From: Flectonema sp. DT1601
Taxonomy: Eukaryota > Euglenozoa > Diplonemea > Diplonemida > Diplonemidae
Direction: 5' to 3'
Assembly: GCA_964019425.1 (NCBI GenBank)
Contig: OZ025803.1
Span: forward strand, 248,001 to 312,000
Length of the DNA: 64,000 bases
Part shown: positions 51,363-60,976 of the stretch, piece by piece
Position numbering within the stretch: the stretch's first letter is position 1
How the letters are laid out: every line of letters starts with the position of its first letter
The notes under the pieces: model-generated
The model's database searches: none
What the model was told of the DNA's origin: nothing
Seen by the model: the letters and a program-made list of their open reading frames with translations, nothing else
Translations under genes and position numbers: made by a program

Positions 51363-52006
51363 GTATTGGTGATAGAAAGATGCAAAGAACTATTTAGGTG
51401 AAAGCATTAAATTCCTATTAATAAAAACGTTCGTTTTTAAGTTTCAGCTTCAACATCTCTGTTGCCTTTTGTATTGTTTTCTTACGAACTCATTACATCG
51501 CACTTTACATTTACCCTGAGTGTTGACTGTCTGCTTTACCTGTTGTGGTGATACTAGAAATTATATTTCCTATTTACAAAATAGTGAAGGGAACCACAAA
51601 ACAATAAAAAACATGTAGTTCATCATATCATGTCCAGGTTTAGGATTTTCTGTTTTTACAGAGACTGTAGTGGGACTCTGGCTTTGGCTCTCTTGAGCTT
51701 AATTTTGCAGCAGGTAGTCGACTGGTGTTGCGCAGTGGAACAGATTGACGAATCTCTGATTCCTCACCTCATTACATCTTTCAGGTTTGAGCAATGTTGA
51801 ATCTATCTGAATTGTTTTCTAAGTGGTTATTCATATATCACTTCCCTAGACCTATCAGGACCCTGCAATGTTATTGGAGATTCTTTTTTAAAATGGGTCT
51901 ATTGAGTTATTTCCTACTCGGGTTGCGTTCGGAGCACCTGGTATTCGTGTGTTAACATATTTTGAAAAGGAAGCTACTCATGAAGTGATTTACTTTATCA
52001 TATCAG
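51363..52006 (+). other. Spacer, with a possible third PARP exon
   Basis: A frame of 45 codons at 51663-51800 ('DCSGTLALALLSLILQQVVDW...') follows TTTTTACAG at 51661 and fits the phase of a GTAGGT donor at 51359. Otherwise nothing is seen. It ends with TATCAG at 52006. Confidence 0.35.
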
Positions 52007-52034
52007 GCGGGAGGGGGCATCACACAAATAAACG

Positions 52035-52802
52035 ATGCTGGAACCCAACTACTGGCAGGTAAAGAATTCCGAATCACTAATACACGAGGAGGAGTTGTTT
52101 GAGGGTTTAGGACTCAGCAGAGGATGTGATGTTACTCCTTTAGACAAAGACTTCACAGTCAAGACTATCCTAACAGAGCTCGGTGACTATCGAAAGGAAG
52201 TTGCTCTAAGTAAGGCTCAGGTTAATAATGCTATATACCTACAGGCTGTCATAAGAGGTTGGCTATGCAGGAAAAGATACCTGACTCACCGACAACGGCT
52301 CAGTGACTTGCTAATTCGACTGAAATACGTTCGCGAAAGCGAAGCTGCAACAGTACTACAGAAAATGATTAGAAGCTTCCTCGCAAAGAAGGAACTTACT
52401 CAACACCAACTTGAAGCAGAGCGTCGTCGTGAAGATGAAGCAAAACGAAAGAAGAAAGGGAAGCGAAAACCTTTGCCAGCATCTGATCTTTCAAAAGTAG
52501 AACGTCTCCTTCAAATAGAAGAAGGATTCCTTGAAGGATGGGATCTGTGGGTTCAAGCGATGGATAGACAATGGAAACATCCGACTGATCTTATTAAACT
52601 CAATGAGGCTCTCAAGACATGGGAACGACTAAAAGGAGTCCACCACGACAAAGTTCTTCTTCGAATGATTGAACGATGCCACAGACTCAAAGATGAAGCA
52701 GCCAAAGTACCCGATCCAGACAAGCAGCGGGGAGCTAAGAAGGCTCTCCTTGGTGGCAGTTCCAACGGTGTGGGTACAACTAAATTGCCTCCTCTCTCAT
52801 AG
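52035..52802 (+). CDS. IQ-motif protein, 255 aa
   Basis: A 255-residue helical, charged protein. Two IQ motifs are clear: 'YLQAVIRGWLCRKRYLTHR' (about residues 67-86) and 'VLQKMIRSFLAKKELTQ' (about 99-116). They imply binding of calmodulin, centrin or a myosin-type light chain. A Lys/Arg/Glu helix follows (about 120-150), then a conserved-looking domain around 'IEEGFLEGWDLWVQAMDRQW' (about 162-182). The C-terminus is Gly/Ser-rich. The arrangement resembles small flagellar IQ proteins, but no orthologue can be named. AG at 52005-52006 gives a 28-nt leader. Confidence 0.78.
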   Translation: MLEPNYWQVKNSESLIHEEELFEGLGLSRGCDVTPLDKDFTVKTILTELGDYRKEVALSKAQVNNAIYLQAVIRGWLCRKRYLTHRQRLSDLLIRLKYVRESEAATVLQKMIRSFLAKKELTQHQLEAERRREDEAKRKKKGKRKPLPASDLSKVERLLQIEEGFLEGWDLWVQAMDRQWKHPTDLIKLNEALKTWERLKGVHHDKVLLRMIERCHRLKDEAAKVPDPDKQRGAKKALLGGSSNGVGTTKLPPLS

Positions 52803-53173
52803 GGTGTGAAGGGTCTACCTTTTGAATTATTAGTAAACCTTGACACGGATACCTGTGTAGTAATGAACCTTGTCAGCAGGCTGGTGTATTTCCATCAACG
52901 TCCTGCTCAACATTCACTGCAAAAGTGAGTTAGAAAACCGGAATATAGTTCCAGAAATGGTTCAGCAACTATTGGTCGACTGTGAAGTGAATATGAAGAC
53001 CATCCATCAGTAGATATTTTAATTTACACGACCTTTTGAGGAAACTCTCCACAAAGGAATAAAAGTATTTATCCACAGTTAATGATCAACTGTTCTCAGT
53101 TTTGTCGTAATTAGGATCGTATTTTATAATCTTTTGTAACTTGTGATTTGCTGACCCTCTCTCCCCCTAACAG
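52803..53173 (+). other. Intergenic spacer, 371 nt
   Basis: No gene seen. It ends in a strong pyrimidine tract and CTAACAG at 53173, only 5 nt before the next ATG. Confidence 0.5.
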
Positions 53174-53178
53174 TCTTA

Positions 53179-54816
53179 ATGCTTAATGATATTACCTTCC
53201 GTGATGATGCACATAATCTACTTGGTGATCTGGGAGCTCCACCCTGGGAGCGGACGAGAACAAGAGTGTCTCACTCACAGATCATAACAAGATTTAATGG
53301 GGGGGTTAAATTCAGTTTCGGTGAGAAGCGAAGAACAGACTTAGCGAGAGAGCTACTAATGTTGGTTATTGGGTACTGTTCAGACTGTGATCGCAGGCAA
53401 ATCCTTTTGGTGTGCAAGAAATGGAATGAAGTGGCCGATTGCGCCCTCCGTCACCAACCAATGAAGGGATTGCCTCGAAGTAATTCCTCCCAGCAGTTGA
53501 TAAAAACGAGCAGCATTCTGACAAAGAAAATCAGGGGAACAGACTGCTTGGATCCTTCCTCTTATGAAAATATTTCATTTTCTCCGTTTTGTTATCAGTT
53601 TTGTCCTTCTGTTGGTCCCTTCAGCCACAGAATATTGAAATTTACATTTGACTTAAATCGTATGGTGATTAAGGAGCCCTTATCTCATCCTTACGGTAAG
53701 GTGTCTGGTGGTTGTACTTATTTCTATTTCCTCCCGCACGTCCTTTCGAATCCAATTGCTAAAGATCAGTTCGAATCAGACTTCACTCGTTACTGCTTGT
53801 CTCTCTTTATGTTATCCCCAATGTCTGATTCCATTGATAGCTGTCTATATAATCCTTGGTTCAAACTCGTCTCCAGTTCGATTCTCGATTCCGATGTTTT
53901 TTTTAAATCTCAACGGCTCATTAGAGGGACATCATTCGTCAACCATCCTTGCAAGGTATATATCCCGACAGGGCTGGGAAATGACCGTGGAGAGAATCGA
54001 ACGTGCGTCGAGTTGGTGTGTATGAAGTCAAGTGGGCGAACAGTGTTGATGTGCCCTCCTGGAGTAGTCTGCGGAGAGGTACGTAACACCGCCAGAGAAC
54101 ATTTGCAACTTTCATTGGGCGAAACAATTTTTCTGTTCACTGACGACTGCTGCAGTCGCTTTATAGACGACTGGCAGATCATCTCCCAATCAACACTTCG
54201 ATACATTATCTGCGCTAGTGGGCTACAGCAGTTCTCGGCAATTGGGTGTCAAGAGCTTGGATTGTATTCACCTGACTTTGGGTATCAGAGAATAGGTTTC
54301 GATACAACTGGTACTCTGGGAACCTTCAAATCGAAGGTTAAGGAAGTGTTTTCACAACCCATCAACACAACAGTTATGATTCAAGCTAGACCAGGGGTTA
54401 TCCTGGAGGGGATTGATAGTCAAGAAATGAGTACGTATGTCAGCGCACTGCCGAGAGTACTTGTTGATGATGGGCTTCTCTTAGTCTACTTGGGAACTAC
54501 TAACGTTATGGTGACAGTTCTTAGTGAAGCCTGTGAGCTGACTATTCAAATCGTAGTCGGGAAGTCTTGGTCTGTTCAAACTCTTCTCTCGGTGACGTTC
54601 TCCGCCGTGCGCCTCGTCAAAGAATGTCCAGACAACTCTTGGTGCTCTCACGTTAGTGGTAGGTTAGATTTGTTGAAATTTCCATCTCGGCAGGCGGCTA
54701 TCGCTTCAAAGGTTTCCATCAACGGTGGGCGATTCCTCGATTCGAATGACACCATCGAATGTTATTGGAAGGGAAGTGATAACGATAAGACTATCACTGT
54801 TCACTTTGATGGATAA
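53179..54816 (+). CDS. F-box protein with possible ubiquitin-like domains, 545 aa
   Basis: A 545-residue protein. Residues about 54-95 fit an F-box: 'RTDLARELLMLVIGYCSDCDRRQILLVCKKWNEVAD', with the typical Leu/Val pattern and 'VCKxW'. It would bind Skp1 in an SCF ubiquitin ligase. The remainder is mostly beta. Three stretches (about 270-350, 375-450 and 452-545) have a ubiquitin-like order of strand, helix and strand, for example 'GRTVLMCPPGVVCGEVRNTA' with a later 'FIDDWQIISQSTLRYIICAS', and the last with 'VSINGGRFLDSNDTIECYW'. That reading is tentative. The substrate is unknown. The leader would be 5 nt after the AG at 53173, the shortest in the window; if this is the true acceptor, translation may start at the nearby second ATG (53185), which changes little. 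Confidence 0.68.
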   Translation: MLNDITFRDDAHNLLGDLGAPPWERTRTRVSHSQIITRFNGGVKFSFGEKRRTDLARELLMLVIGYCSDCDRRQILLVCKKWNEVADCALRHQPMKGLPRSNSSQQLIKTSSILTKKIRGTDCLDPSSYENISFSPFCYQFCPSVGPFSHRILKFTFDLNRMVIKEPLSHPYGKVSGGCTYFYFLPHVLSNPIAKDQFESDFTRYCLSLFMLSPMSDSIDSCLYNPWFKLVSSSILDSDVFFKSQRLIRGTSFVNHPCKVYIPTGLGNDRGENRTCVELVCMKSSGRTVLMCPPGVVCGEVRNTAREHLQLSLGETIFLFTDDCCSRFIDDWQIISQSTLRYIICASGLQQFSAIGCQELGLYSPDFGYQRIGFDTTGTLGTFKSKVKEVFSQPINTTVMIQARPGVILEGIDSQEMSTYVSALPRVLVDDGLLLVYLGTTNVMVTVLSEACELTIQIVVGKSWSVQTLLSVTFSAVRLVKECPDNSWCSHVSGRLDLLKFPSRQAAIASKVSINGGRFLDSNDTIECYWKGSDNDKTITVHFDG

Positions 54817-55243
54817 GTGCAGCTCGAAACCTGCCAACAACTCGAACAGGTCACACAATTCATTTTGGGTGCTGAAGTATTACTTTCTGAACAGATCGTC
54901 CCAATTTGATTTTTCTTTTCTGCCCGCTACTTTCTGGTGGCAGGCTAATCTAAAATTAACCTTCGCTTACTTGTGTCTTCCTCCCTTTTTATTTACACAC
55001 AAGCTTAGCCTTCGGGTGTTTGGTACGAGTGTGACTTCTTTAGACATTAACGAGATGCTGTCAATACATTGCTACCTTCTGGTAGATACTAAGTTGACAC
55101 TAACCTCGAGTCTATTATTTATCAGCTGGGCTATAATTGTTAATCAAATTAAACCTTTCAACTCGCTCTGTAGAGTATCATATAAGGTTTTGTTTGATGT
55201 GGATAACTTATCGGGCTGCCGCATTTATTTTATTTGTTCGCAG
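54817..55243 (+). other. Intergenic spacer, 427 nt, open in the frame of the next gene
   Basis: The frame of the next gene stays open upstream to 54725, overlapping the F-box gene, but this stretch is rich in Phe, Leu and Ser and lies before the acceptor CGCAG at 55243. I treat it as leader or intergenic. Confidence 0.55.
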
Positions 55244-55261
55244 GTCAAGTCTACTCACAAG

Positions 55262-56479
55262 ATGCGAATTCTCTCCCTACTTGCGACCTGTTTCGCTGCC
55301 AGTCAGGCGACGCAGTCTGCTGATCTGCAGACGGCATTACAAGGAATGTTAGATAAACTTGCTAGGGAGCATCCTTACGGAATGCAATTGGCGTGGAAGA
55401 GTGACACGACTGAGTTTTTAATCTCATCTGGTTCAGTGAATGGAAGGAAAGTGACAACTGAAGATTCATTCCTATTCGGATCTGGAACGAAACCAATTAC
55501 CGCGTCAGCATTACTGATGCAGGTGGAGAAGGGATTGGTTAAGTTGGATGACCCGGCACATATTTATTTGGATCCAATCTTAACGAGAATGAACCAAACA
55601 ACTTTATCAAAACTTTTTGGTGAAGAAGTGAACACGGCAACTGTCAGACACATCTTGGCGATGCAAAGTGGAATTCAAGATTTTGATTGGCCAGCTTATG
55701 ATAAACAAGTTCTACAGCAGGGACATCGTACTCATCCTCCAATTGAATTTGTTGTTCAGGCTGCAAGTCAGCCACAGAAGCTAATTTGTAACCCTGGAGA
55801 ATGTGTTTGTTACAGCAGTACTAATTACATTCTTGCTGGTCTAATAGTCATGCAAGTCACTGGTCACGATGATTGGACAACTTTTTCTCAAATGGATTAC
55901 TTCTCAGGCCCTGCAGCCACCGCACTCTCCGGAGCCCATTTCTTTGCTGATCAAAACCTAACTGATTACTTGACTTGTGCAGGAAGGTCTGGTAGCAAGC
56001 CAATGGTACCAATAAACACTCAATCATCAAGTATATTAGGATTTACTTGTGGTAACTTAGCTGGAAATGCTTTACACATGGGAAGGTTCATGCATGCTTT
56101 ATTACATCAGAAGGATATTGTTTCTGATGGAATTCTCAATCAAATGGAAGCTTTCAAACCTTTATCAACCGGATGGGCCAAAGGAAGAATTCAATATGGT
56201 CTTGGACTAATGATTCAGGCGACTTCATTAAATGCAACCTTACCACCGGTTGCATCAGAGCTTGGGTCTTACGTCGGTCACGGAGGAGACACATACGGAT
56301 TTCTATCTGAACAAGGTTACTACAGCCATCTAAATGCCACTATTGTTGTTGTAGCAAATACTGATGCGCCTGGTTACTTTGTTCAAGGCGTTATGGCATG
56401 CAATGCTGTCAAGACAGCCGCCCCTATCATCCTTGGCAGGTCAGCGGGAGTAAAATGCATTCCGGAATTTTCTGAGTAG
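55262..56479 (+). CDS. Secreted beta-lactamase-fold serine hydrolase
   Basis: A 405-residue member of the class C beta-lactamase/esterase/D-alanyl peptidase superfamily (LACTB-like or esterase-like in eukaryotes). The start at 55262 gives a classical signal peptide (about residues 1-20, 'ILSLLATCFAASQA'). The nucleophile motif is 'SGTK' (S74, K77). The second motif is 'YSSTNYILAG' (Y184), where the family often has YxN. The third is 'GHGGDTYG' (H340), the HGG form seen in esterase-like members. Several N-x-S/T sites fit secretion. Substrate is unknown: peptides, esters or bacterial cell wall are possible, the last being relevant to a bacterivore. The AG at 55242-55243 leaves an 18-nt leader. 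It is close to the GH79 gene, another secreted hydrolase. Confidence 0.82.
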   Translation: MRILSLLATCFAASQATQSADLQTALQGMLDKLAREHPYGMQLAWKSDTTEFLISSGSVNGRKVTTEDSFLFGSGTKPITASALLMQVEKGLVKLDDPAHIYLDPILTRMNQTTLSKLFGEEVNTATVRHILAMQSGIQDFDWPAYDKQVLQQGHRTHPPIEFVVQAASQPQKLICNPGECVCYSSTNYILAGLIVMQVTGHDDWTTFSQMDYFSGPAATALSGAHFFADQNLTDYLTCAGRSGSKPMVPINTQSSSILGFTCGNLAGNALHMGRFMHALLHQKDIVSDGILNQMEAFKPLSTGWAKGRIQYGLGLMIQATSLNATLPPVASELGSYVGHGGDTYGFLSEQGYYSHLNATIVVVANTDAPGYFVQGVMACNAVKTAAPIILGRSAGVKCIPEFSE

Positions 56480-57058
56480 TGATTTTTACTTTTTCTTTTT
56501 GTTTTGTTTCTGGGAGGGTAATAAGTGCAGCTGGCCTTCACTTGTTGGGTTTTATTCTGCGCGAGTACCACAAAGATATTGCCGCATGAAATCAAGTGAA
56601 TGGTCGGGTGCGAGAAAAAAACGTCGCTCAATTCGCCAAGAGTTTCCTGGCAGTAAAAAAAAAAAGAAAGACAGGGGAAAATGTTTTCTTAGTTTTACTT
56701 ATTTATTAATGGCTAGATGACTTAGTGTGTCCGTATTCCACAAGCTTTACACGAAGAAAGTAATACGGCTTTTTTCTTTCGTTTTGGATGAGTTAGGCAG
56801 TCCGCAGACAGACTCAGGGTGATTTCCTTCTGAATAGCAAGAGAAGGACCACCTGGAGGTTTGTTTTGTCTAGTGTTGTGAAACCCAATGTGCCGTTAGG
56901 ACTGAGGAAAGTACTTCCAATTCGTGGCTTTTCCAATTATCCTTCTCTCTTCTACACAATAACAAGTATATGCTTAGCGATCATGTTTCCTTGAGGTCCA
57001 GTGTGATCCTTTCTATCTCTTCTTTATGCGTAATAATTACTTTTCTACAACTCACCAG
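56480..57058 (+). other. Intergenic spacer, 579 nt
   Basis: No gene or repeat identified. It ends at ACTCACCAG (57058), the likely acceptor of APC11. Confidence 0.5.
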
Positions 57059-57082
57059 CACCGACTCTCCAACAACAATAAA

Positions 57083-57337
57083 ATGGAAGTAACAGTTGAG
57101 AAGGTCAGAGCTGTGGCTACTTGGCACTGGGACAAGGAGGACAGCACGTGTGGTATTTGTCGAGTTCCCTTCGAAGTTTGCTGTCCGAATTGTAAGTTTC
57201 CTGGTGATGACTGTCCGCTAATGACTGGAAACTGTCAGCACTCGTTTCACATGCATTGCATACTAAAATGGGTTGAACAACACTCTCAGAGGCCAGTCTG
57301 TCCACTTTGTAGAAGAGATTGGGTCTTTAACAGCTAA
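57083..57337 (+). CDS. APC11: Anaphase-promoting complex subunit 11 (RING-H2)
   Basis: An 84-residue protein, the same length as human ANAPC11. It is the catalytic RING subunit of the APC/C ubiquitin ligase, which drives mitotic exit by ubiquitylating cyclins and securin. The family opening 'VATWHW' and the full zinc ligand set are in place: C23, C26, C34, C37, C44, C51, H53, H56, H58, C59, C73 and C76. These include the extra zinc site typical of APC11 ('CCPNCKFPGDDCPL'). The start at 57083 is chosen over the in-frame ATG at 57026 because it gives the family N-terminus and follows the AG at 57057-57058 by 24 nt. It is intronless. Confidence 0.95.
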   Translation: MEVTVEKVRAVATWHWDKEDSTCGICRVPFEVCCPNCKFPGDDCPLMTGNCQHSFHMHCILKWVEQHSQRPVCPLCRRDWVFNS

Positions 57338-57550
57338 GCTTTGACTCGTTAGCTAGCTACTTAGTTAGTCCTCAGACGATATAGATTGAAGTCAAACAGC
57401 TAACAATTCGGATCCATTGTTTTCAATTATAGACTAAATTATTTATTATAAGATTCTTATTATTATTATTAGATTACCTTTTTTTTTAGATAATATTTGA
57501 GTGTTGATGTCTGCAATTCAAGTTGTTCTCACAGATCTGAAATCACAAAC

Positions 57551-58231
57551 ATGGGAAGTGATCCTTTAGAAGACACGTTGAGAAGTTTTGTATCAGCTGT
57601 ATTCGATGACACTGAACCTGATGTCGAGGATGAAAAACCATCAGAACCAAAACTATTAGGAAGTATGATGCTGTCTCCAGGTACCAGGGGGTGTAGGGCG
57701 AGGAGCAGGACGATCACTAACTTTGTTAGTTCTGTTTTTGATGACGCGGAGAATACTGGTATCAGTGATATGGACACTGTTTCTGAAATAAGTACTAGTG
57801 TTGCTACTGGCACACCAGAATCCAGACCGAGAGGTATGAGCAGCACTGCTATGACTGAGGACGGTGTTGATGTGATGGTTCGCTGGGCTGGAGGACTTTT
57901 CGGAGACGCTGCCAACGTCTTAGACACCACCGGTGATGGAAGGATTGATACTATTATACTCGACTCTACAGGTGATGGTATTCAGGACACGAAACTCCCT
58001 GCTTCTGGTTTAGACACAAATGGTGACGGGAAGATCGACACGATGGTCATCGCTGGAAAATCCCTCTCCCTCAAGGGAAGAGATTTCCCAACAGCTCCAC
58101 CGTTATCGGCAACAACTCCGGAAAACAAAGAACAGCTGACCAAGTCCGTTGCTGAAGCTCTCGCACATGTAAAAGCCGCACGAAAGGAAAAAGCCCGCCT
58201 GAGGCAGGCTTCTCTTAAAGAGAACGAATAA
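57551..58231 (+). CDS. Protein with DxTGDG calcium-loop-like repeats and three VFDD-type repeats
   Basis: A 226-residue protein of no named family. Three short repeats of the type 'FVSxVFDD' occur: 'SFVSAVFDDTE', 'NFVSSVFDDAE' and a weaker 'RWAGGLFGDAA'. Residues about 124-164 hold three acidic loops in a row: 'DTTGDGRIDT', 'DSTGDGIQDT' and 'DTNGDGKIDT'. Loops of the form DxxGDGxxD bind calcium in dockerin- and EF-hand-like proteins. The C-terminal 45 residues are a basic helix. There is no signal peptide, so a cytosolic calcium-responsive role is possible. The start at 57551 follows TTCTCACAG (57534) by 16 nt; the in-frame ATG at 57497 is before it. Confidence 0.75.
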   Translation: MGSDPLEDTLRSFVSAVFDDTEPDVEDEKPSEPKLLGSMMLSPGTRGCRARSRTITNFVSSVFDDAENTGISDMDTVSEISTSVATGTPESRPRGMSSTAMTEDGVDVMVRWAGGLFGDAANVLDTTGDGRIDTIILDSTGDGIQDTKLPASGLDTNGDGKIDTMVIAGKSLSLKGRDFPTAPPLSATTPENKEQLTKSVAEALAHVKAARKEKARLRQASLKENE

Positions 58232-59339
58232 AACTATTTTAAGTGATATTATTATTTCTTTTTTTTTTTCTCGTACTCAACAAATATTGTTGTTATCTTC
58301 TTTTGTTACGGTTTCAGTGCTCAAACAACTAAAAAAAAAAAAAAAAAAAAAAAGGCTTTATAGTTTTGTTGATGAACTCATCAAATAGGCGGAGTTATCA
58401 ACGTAATAGAATCCACCTCCTTAGACTGGTATTCTGCTTCACATCGTGTAGTTACACCGCAGCTATAATGGTTGTTTTTATTGTTTTACACCAAGTTGTG
58501 TTTGGTGATAACCCTCCAATAATACTATTGATGATTCTTTTTCCTCCTCCTCCTTTTTTTTTTTTTTTGAGTATCTTATCATCTAATCTGATTTTTCTTT
58601 TCCTTTTCTTGGATCTAAAAAATATCACCAAACTCACGTATGCCGTAGTGGGAAAATGTTTCTTCATGGCAGCGTGACTACTTGTGGTATTTTTTTTCCC
58701 CCTTTTTTTTCCCTTTTTTTTCCTCTCTGTTCTTTCTTCCTGATGAAGCAAAATGATATCCCTGCAGTCAAAGAACAGAATGCTCTGACAAAAAAATAAG
58801 AAGTACTGGCAGTGTTTGGGAACCCAAAAAAAAAAAAAAAAATCCCTGCTAGCTGAAGTTATGAAGTACAATTTGTTATGTGATTGGGTCTGCTGCTTTT
58901 GATAAGCGATTAATAACGATTTTTATAATTAATATCTACGCAATCTAACTTCTTATATGATGACTTCTTTCAAACAAGAAAGTATTTGTTTATGTTTCGC
59001 CCTATGAACTAATTTGTTAAAGCTTACTCCTTTTTTTTTTTTTTTTAAAAAATTTAAATACTCTACTTTTATTAATCCTGACGGTTCGTATCTTAAGTGA
59101 GTCGAACTGTTTTTGAAGTTGTTTATAATGTCTTCGTTCCATTTGAGGGAAGTATTTATTATTTGTTTCGGTTTGCAGTATCAAGTTTCCGGACCATTTT
59201 TCGAGGTCTTTTTTTTTAATTTTTTTTATTTTGGTAATATAATAATCACGAAGAAAAGGTAGAATTTGGTCCGGCGCAGTTATGACCCTTAAACTGACTG
59301 TCATCTTACCTGATCCTTTTGGTTTTCATTTCTTGCTGA

Positions 59340-59752
59340 GTGATATGGCTATGTGCTGCCCAAATCTTTTGTGGTACATTTCTAAAGCTTTTCGGTAAGC
59401 CCTATAATGCTTTCGACAACTGAGGGTGAACGATCCTGGGGTTTTCTATTTTCTTTCGTGGAGTGTGGGCATATGGCACATGTGGTCGTATTATAAAGAA
59501 AGATGTATATGAAAGAAAGAAGATTTTTTATTTTTTTTCACCTTCCCCCCACTCCCCGATCGTTTCTCTTTTATTTTTTTTAGTTGTTTACAACCTGTTA
59601 GCCTCTGGGCAAGGTGGAGGCTGGAAGTCGATCACTTCCAGCCAATACTATGAAACTACAATCTTCGCGATTGGGTCCTTACTGATGCCGGCTACCCAGA
59701 CCCCTCGTAGTCATCAGTTTGTATTTTGCTAACTAAACTAAACTAAACTAGA
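59340..59752 (+). repeat. R4 repeat, copy b, with (TAAAC)n tail
   Basis: It aligns with 49075-49370. It contains a perfect hairpin, GGCTGGAAG/CTTCCAGCC with a 7-nt loop, near 59620-59645, and ends in a tail of TAAAC units (59729-59751). A short tandem tail like this is typical of the 3' end of non-LTR elements or the SINEs they mobilise. No reverse transcriptase frame lies upstream. Confidence 0.6.
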
Positions 59753-60446
59753 AACCCAAAATGGGGATTCCGATGGATTGGCACTACTACAGACCGGAGA
59801 GTAACAAAAAAAGAGGGAAATGACCTGCTTTTTTTGTACTTTGGCATCCATTTTTGTAACAGACACGGAAACTACTTTGAGAGTGAAAGTAGTGCCTCAC
59901 CACCGGAATGTGAAATAGTAAAGTGATCGGAATTTCTTTAGCAACAATGAAAAAAAAAAGAGCTGTCTGTCTTGCAGACTGATTCCCTCTCCCTTGTCCT
60001 TTCTTGCTTTTTTCTTGTTTCTTGCATTCTCCCTCCTTTTTTAAATAATCAAAGTTTTTGTCACAAGGGCAGGGGTGTGTCTTTTTAAAGTTCCTGTTCC
60101 CCTTTGTTTTCTTCTCAAACAACGGTATCGAAAAATTATGCCCAAACAAGGCACCTCTTTCTTAACTTTCTTGAAGTTGCCTTGTCAACTCTTACTTGAT
60201 GAGGATAAGTGTAATGGATGTGTTTCAAAAAAATAAATTAAAAAAAGTAAAATAACTACCACCTCAAATAAATATGAACTCCCTCAAAAACATGTTGAGC
60301 TAATTTAGTCAGGAGACGTGCTCGATTTTGGTGCACAAACAAAATCACCACGCAGTTCCTGACTTACTGCGAATTCGAATTTTTTTTTTTTTTTTTTTTT
60401 TTTAGCACACTAATTTTCCTGAAAGAGTCGTGCTTCTATTTTATTA

Positions 60447-60490
60447 AATAAATTATTATTATTGTTATTATTATTATTATTATTATTATA
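60447..60490. repeat. TTA-type microsatellite
   Basis: A run of ATT/TTA units with few interruptions. Confidence 0.85.
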
Positions 60491-60767
60491 ATCCCGAAAA
60501 AAAAAAAAAAGCTTCTCCCTTCACCCCATTGACGATGTCTTGTCTTATTTTTTATCATAATTTCTTATTAAAACTTGTTGCCCTTTGTCTCCTTTTCTTG
60601 TCTATCAAAAAGAAAAGGATCTTTCTCTATGGTAATGCGGGGCTGAAGACTTGCTTTTTTTTTTCTTATGTTCCTTCCACTCACCGTATCAACTTTTGTT
60701 TCCCACCCCTCTCGTAATACTATGTAGTGCATGTTATCTTATAGAGCCACAGCAGTTCTCTCGGTGG

Positions 60768-60976
60768 TAGCTCCCGTACTGGGGTTATGATTGTTGAAGA
60801 TTACAACCCGTTGTATCAAGACTTGTGCTCTATTAATGGTGGTAATGGAATCCCTGCTATTAGGCTTTGAGGCTGAACGCGCTTACGTGTTAACCATACG
60901 TAGCTCCCGTACTGGGGGGTTATCATTGTTGAAAAATTACAACCCGTTGCATCAAGTGCTCTATTGATGGTGGCAA
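60768..60976 (+). repeat. R5: two direct copies of a 76-78-bp unit
   Basis: Copy 1 is 60768-60845, copy 2 is 60901-60976. Both run TAGCTCCCGTACTGGGG, ATTACAACCCGTTG, ATCAAG, TGCTCTATT and ATGGTGG, with some differences. Each has the short inverted pair GGGGTTAT...ATTACAACCC. Confidence 0.75.

Noticed and set aside
54725-55261. N-terminal extension of the beta-lactamase-fold protein
   Set aside because: It overlaps the F-box gene, precedes the acceptor at 55243 and would bury the clear signal peptide.
60768-60976. CRISPR-like array
   Set aside because: Only two diverged units, long unit length and a eukaryotic context.
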